Assembly (NCBI GenBank): GCA_017446155.1
Contig: JAFSRI010000045.1
Coordinates: 80,704-124,446, forward strand
DNA length: 43,743 nucleotides
DNA from: Clostridia bacterium
Lineage (GTDB): Bacteria; Bacillota; Clostridia; Oscillospirales; CAG-272
Direction: 5' to 3'
Part shown: piece by piece, positions 40,635 through 43,743 of the stretch
Numbering within the stretch: the first letter of the stretch is position 1
Layout: each line of letters begins with the position of its first letter
Translations under genes and position numbers: made by a program
Notes under the pieces: model-generated
What the model saw: only the letters and a program-made list of their open reading frames with translations
What the model was told of the DNA's origin: nothing
The model's database searches: none

Positions 40635-41225
40635 TTATTTCTTTACTGTCTTTATTATTCTGGAAATAGCCGACGAAAGCACGAGGTTTACCGCAAACTC
40701 TATGAGGAAGTTTATTCCCACAAGTCCTACTATTGCAAACGTAAGCACATTCTGCCCCGCGGCGAAGTTTTCAAGCAACGGCATAAAGAACGCAAACATT
40801 CCGACGAGGAACAAGCCGGTATTCGTCACCGGGCAAACGACCCCCGCAACTATCACCGCCGCCAAGTCGTTTTTCTTCGCTATCAGTTTATATACAAGCC
40901 CGGCAAGCAAGCCGGCAACGGTAGATTTGCCAAGGCAAACGATAACCGCAAACACGGGATTTGCCCCGAGCAAAAGCAACATAAAGCCGCCGTCAATGCC
41001 GATAAGACCCGAAACGAGTATCACAACTCCAAGCACAAGTCCGAGGAGCGCTCCCGCGCCGACGCCGTAAAGCGCTGCACCGACAATAATCGGAGCAAGG
41101 GCGAGGGTTATCTGCACCTGACCGAATTTAATGAAATTGCTGAGTACCTGCAAAACTATAATTATGGCGACAAGTATCGCCATCCCTACCAATTTGTTTA
41201 ACTTTTTTGAATTTGACGTCGTCAC
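40635..41225 (-). CDS. ECF transporter S component
   Basis: A 196-residue membrane protein with about six hydrophobic segments, resembling substrate-binding S components of energy-coupling factor transporters. Typical is the N-terminal LVGMAILVAIIIVLQVLSNFIKFG, the LALAPIIVGAALYGVGAGALLGLVLG segment and the Gly/Ala-rich helices. No ATPase or T component is adjacent, as is usual for group II S components. The ligand cannot be assigned; no riboswitch is recognised upstream. The start is a GTG: the one at 41234 overlaps the GGAGG site, while the GTG at 41225 lies 8 nt after it and is preferred. Confidence 0.82.
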   Translation of the reverse strand: MTTSNSKKLNKLVGMAILVAIIIVLQVLSNFIKFGQVQITLALAPIIVGAALYGVGAGALLGLVLGVVILVSGLIGIDGGFMLLLLGANPVFAVIVCLGKSTVAGLLAGLVYKLIAKKNDLAAVIVAGVVCPVTNTGLFLVGMFAFFMPLLENFAAGQNVLTFAIVGLVGINFLIEFAVNLVLSSAISRIIKTVKK

Positions 41226-41282
41226 TTTTTTCACCTCCGAGAAAGATTTTGAACAGTTTTACCTGACGACCGATACTTAATT

Positions 41283-41311
41283 ATAATATCACATCAGAAC
41301 ATGTTTGTAAA
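41283..41311 (-). promoter_or_regulatory. Promoter of the ECF S-component gene
   Basis: TTTACA (41311-41306), 17-nt spacer, TATTAT (41288-41283) on the minus strand, about 60 nt before the start codon. It is divergent from the exporter promoter at 41334-41362. Confidence 0.72.
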
Positions 41312-41333
41312 GTGTAAAAAGGCAGATTTTATG

Positions 41334-41362
41334 TTGACAAAACGGCCAAGCGTTTGTATAAT
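41334..41362 (+). promoter_or_regulatory. Consensus promoter of the ABC exporter gene
   Basis: TTGACA (41334-41339), 17-nt spacer, TATAAT (41357-41362). The leader is about 155 nt and AT-rich; I see no strong hairpin in it. Confidence 0.9.
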
Positions 41363-41526
41363 TTATATGTATTTTAATTGCATAATCATTTTGCGTTTTT
41401 ATTACACATTTGCTTTTGCACACCGTGTTTGTCGTTTAGGAATTTTCTTTAAAAACTTATATGTCATAAATAATCGTCAAAAATATGCGATTGTAATCAT
41501 TAACCCTAAAAAAGGAAGTGAACGCC

Positions 41527-43455
41527 ATGGGACCGGGAGGGCCTCCTCCGGGAATGCACGCCGCGCTCGATAAACTGCGCGAGCCGAAACCGAAAAACAT
41601 AAAAGAAGTTCCCGGATACGTCTATCGCGTCGTATCAAAATTCTTTTACAGACTTTTCTATATTTTCAGTCTTGTTTGGGAAACAAAACCGTTTATTTTG
41701 TTTTCCTTGCTTATCCTCTCCGTCATACTCGGCGTTCTGCCGGTAGTGTCGGCAAAAATATCCGCAAACGTGCTCAACTCCCTCGCCAAAGATTACGAGC
41801 TTGCCTCGCTCGGTTTGGGAGATCAAACGCAGATGTTGAGCGATATTATGCGTCTGCTGATCTGGCAGTTTGCCGTTATATTCGCCACGAGCATTTTTAA
41901 TCACATAAAGGCATATATCACACGTATCGCCGGCGAGCTTGTCGCAAATCATGTAAACATAAAAATAATGAAAAAGGCAAAGACCGTCGATCTTGCCAGC
42001 TTTGACAGCCCCGAATTTTACGAAAAACTCGAAAACGCCTCGCGAGAAGCCGGCAACCGACCGTTACAGATACTTTCCTCAACGTTTACGATCGCCAGCG
42101 CCGTCATCAGCATGGTGTCTTTTGTCGTCATTCTTTGGGCGATAAGCCCCGTCGCTCCGTGGATAATCATCGCCGTATCGATACCTTCCGCCATTATAAA
42201 CTTTGTTTACAGACGCAAAACGGTGCAATTCATGCGTCATCGCTCAAAAGATCGTCGCCAGCTCGCGTATTACAAAGACCTTATGACGAACAAAGATATG
42301 GTGAAAGAGCTGCGCCTTTTCAACCTTTCCGATAATTTTATCGAAAGGTATCAAACGATATTCAAAAGCTACTTCAAGGGCATGCGCCGCATATTCTTTA
42401 CGGAACATATGTGGAATATAGCGGTGGCGGTGCTTTCTTCAACCGTCAACTGCCTGCTGTTTGTATTCATCGCAAACGGAGTGATTTCAGGCAATACCCC
42501 CGTCGGTAACTATTCGCTTTACACCGGGGCACTGAGCTCCATCGCGGGCGGCGTTTCAACGTTTATTTCCGCCACGGCGACAATATATGAGGGAACGCTG
42601 TTTATCGATAACCTCATAACGTTCATGAAAGAAAAGAACACTGTCGTGCCGACCCTCGCCGAACCGATTGAACCTCAGCGCCACATCGCACACAAAATAG
42701 AACTGCAAAACGTTTCGTTCAAATATTCCGGAACAGACAGATATATCATAAAAAACATGTCGGTCACGTTCGAGCCGGGGGAAACTGTGGTGCTTGTAGG
42801 CCTGAACGGCGCGGGAAAAACAACGCTGATAAAGCTCATCACCCGCCTTTACGACCCGACCGAGGGTGTGATACTGCTCGACGGGCGTGACATTCGCGAA
42901 TACGACACAAAAGCGCTCTACTCCATTTACGGCATAATCTTTCAGGATTTCGGCAAATATGCGGTATCGGTAAAAGAGAATATCGCTTTCTCTGACATAG
43001 AAAACCCAATCGACGACGAACGCGTTCAAAAGGCGGCGTCGGAGAGCGACGCGGCAGACTTTATCTCTTCCCTTCCAAACGGTTACGACACAGCGCTGAT
43101 GCGCTTCTTTGAAGAAAAAGGCATCGAGCTTTCCATAGGTCAATGGCAAAAGCTCTCCGTTGCGCGCGCATTCTATTCAAATTCCGATATACTCATCCTC
43201 GACGAGCCGACAGCGTCCCTTGACGCTCTCGCCGAACAAGAGATTTACGACCAATTTGACAGTTTGAGAAAGGATAAAACAACCGTTTTCGTTTCTCATC
43301 GCCTTTCAAGCGCCACCACGGCTGACAAAATTCTTGTGCTTGAAAACGGCAATATCATCGAGCAAGGCAATCACCGCGAACTTATGGCGCAACGCGGAAG
43401 ATATTACGAGCTTTTCTCAACTCAGGCAGCGCGCTATATTGCGGATTCCGAATGA
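41527..43455 (+). CDS. ABC exporter, fused membrane and ATPase domains
   Basis: A 642-residue half-transporter that probably forms a homodimer or pairs with a partner half. An unusual Gly/Pro-rich cytosolic start (MGPGGPPPGMHAALDKLREP) precedes six transmembrane helices (about 40-330). The ATPase (about 385-640) has Walker A GLNGAGKTTLI, signature ELSIGQWQKLSVARAF, Walker B DILILDEPTASLD and the H-loop in VFVSHRLSS. The signature has Ile where most exporters have LSGGQ. GGAAG lies 8 nt before the ATG; the in-frame GTG at 41518 overlaps that site. The substrate is unknown; neighbours give no hint. Confidence 0.9.
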   Translation: MGPGGPPPGMHAALDKLREPKPKNIKEVPGYVYRVVSKFFYRLFYIFSLVWETKPFILFSLLILSVILGVLPVVSAKISANVLNSLAKDYELASLGLGDQTQMLSDIMRLLIWQFAVIFATSIFNHIKAYITRIAGELVANHVNIKIMKKAKTVDLASFDSPEFYEKLENASREAGNRPLQILSSTFTIASAVISMVSFVVILWAISPVAPWIIIAVSIPSAIINFVYRRKTVQFMRHRSKDRRQLAYYKDLMTNKDMVKELRLFNLSDNFIERYQTIFKSYFKGMRRIFFTEHMWNIAVAVLSSTVNCLLFVFIANGVISGNTPVGNYSLYTGALSSIAGGVSTFISATATIYEGTLFIDNLITFMKEKNTVVPTLAEPIEPQRHIAHKIELQNVSFKYSGTDRYIIKNMSVTFEPGETVVLVGLNGAGKTTLIKLITRLYDPTEGVILLDGRDIREYDTKALYSIYGIIFQDFGKYAVSVKENIAFSDIENPIDDERVQKAASESDAADFISSLPNGYDTALMRFFEEKGIELSIGQWQKLSVARAFYSNSDILILDEPTASLDALAEQEIYDQFDSLRKDKTTVFVSHRLSSATTADKILVLENGNIIEQGNHRELMAQRGRYYELFSTQAARYIADSE

Positions 43456-43622
43456 CAATTTGATAAAAAATCCCCCCTTAACATTGCAAAAAAGCCGTCG
43501 GTGAGTATATCTTAACCTCGCGTTTTATTCTTAATTTCTTCTTTTTTGACGAAATTATTGTAAATACCGTCCGCGCGACGTATAAAACAGACGCAAAGGG
43601 ATCAATTTCTTGTTCTTTCCTA

Positions 43623-43651
43623 TTGACAAGAGTGAAAACAGATGATATAAT
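43623..43651 (+). promoter_or_regulatory. Consensus promoter of the right-edge gene
   Basis: TTGACA (43623-43628), 17-nt spacer, TATAAT (43646-43651), 35 nt before the ATG of the partial gene. Confidence 0.9.
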
Positions 43652-43686
43652 CAATGTTACTTAAATTCAAGCGAAAGGATCGAAAA

Positions 43687-43743
43687 ATGGAAAGTAGCAC
43701 GGGCGACAGTAGCCCTTACCGAAGTACATATATACAGATCTAT
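43687..43743 (+). CDS. Partial CDS at the window edge, first 19 codons
   Basis: An open frame MESSTGDSSPYRSTYIQIY begins at an ATG with AAAGGATCG upstream and a consensus promoter 35 nt further, and runs off the end of the window. The promoter and ribosome site make a real gene likely. I do not recognise the protein from 19 residues; no signal peptide is seen in this part. Confidence 0.7.
   Translation, partial: MESSTGDSSPYRSTYIQIY

Noticed and set aside
1..43743. tRNA, rRNA, insertion sequences, prophage or attachment sites
   Set aside because: I saw no cloverleaf with CCA-type ends, no transposase motifs, and no integrase or phage structural genes.

Overview
The window looks like chromosome of an anaerobic, low-to-moderate GC Gram-positive bacterium of the class Clostridia, probably an uncultured gut-type Oscillospirales relative. 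Grounds: rubrerythrin and Hsp33 for oxidative stress, AddB rather than RecB, a T-box leader, an ECF transporter S component, several lipoproteins with Thr-rich tethers, strong AGGAGG-type ribosome sites, TTGACA-N17-TATAAT promoters and GNC-rich codons. I saw no IS element, CRISPR array, tRNA, rRNA or phage gene. This is mostly ordinary chromosome with a few unusual regulatory zones.

Layout. 1-4.9 kb: a DUF3343-type sulfur/selenium carrier-like protein coupled to a cysteine desulfurase, a Thr-rich lipoprotein, a FliB-like Cys-cluster protein and rubrerythrin. 4.9-10.7 kb: a divergent pair of glycoside hydrolases (GH2 beta-mannosidase; a large GH106-related enzyme). 10.8-15.3 kb: an OmpR-type two-component system divergent from a secreted Cthe_2159-like carbohydrate-binding protein with nine 12-residue repeats. 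Between them lie PhoB-like repeats, an 18-codon leader peptide and a hairpin. 15.3-24.5 kb (minus strand): hslO, a methyltransferase, the TIGR03936/TIGR03960 radical-SAM pair, addB, an orphan membrane protein and a short queG.

24.6-31.1 kb (plus strand): a strong promoter with a ~260-nt structured leader, a divergent type IIA topoisomerase pair (ParE/GyrB-like and ParC/GyrA-like), a winged-helix regulator with a degenerate receiver, a CPBP membrane protease and tadA. 31.1-32.5 kb: a DUF3048 lipoprotein. 32.8-36.1 kb (minus): a T-box-controlled amino-acid ABC transporter of TrpXYZ type, with a 52-codon membrane-peptide ORF between the T-box terminator and the binding-protein gene. 36.3-40.4 kb (minus): a GH94-like phosphorylase and an M23/G5 cell-wall hydrolase lipoprotein behind tandem promoters and a leader that can hide its ribosome site. 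40.6-43.7 kb: an ECF S component, a divergent ABC exporter, and the first 19 codons of a gene cut by the window edge.

The most notable points are the two-component/adhesin intergenic region, the topoisomerase pair whose A subunit has Met and Glu at the positions of the quinolone-contact Ser and Asp, the unassigned leader before it, and the T-box with an ambiguous specifier plus the small membrane ORF. I did not find a clearly new defence or mobile system. All family assignments are from motif recognition by eye; no database search was run.
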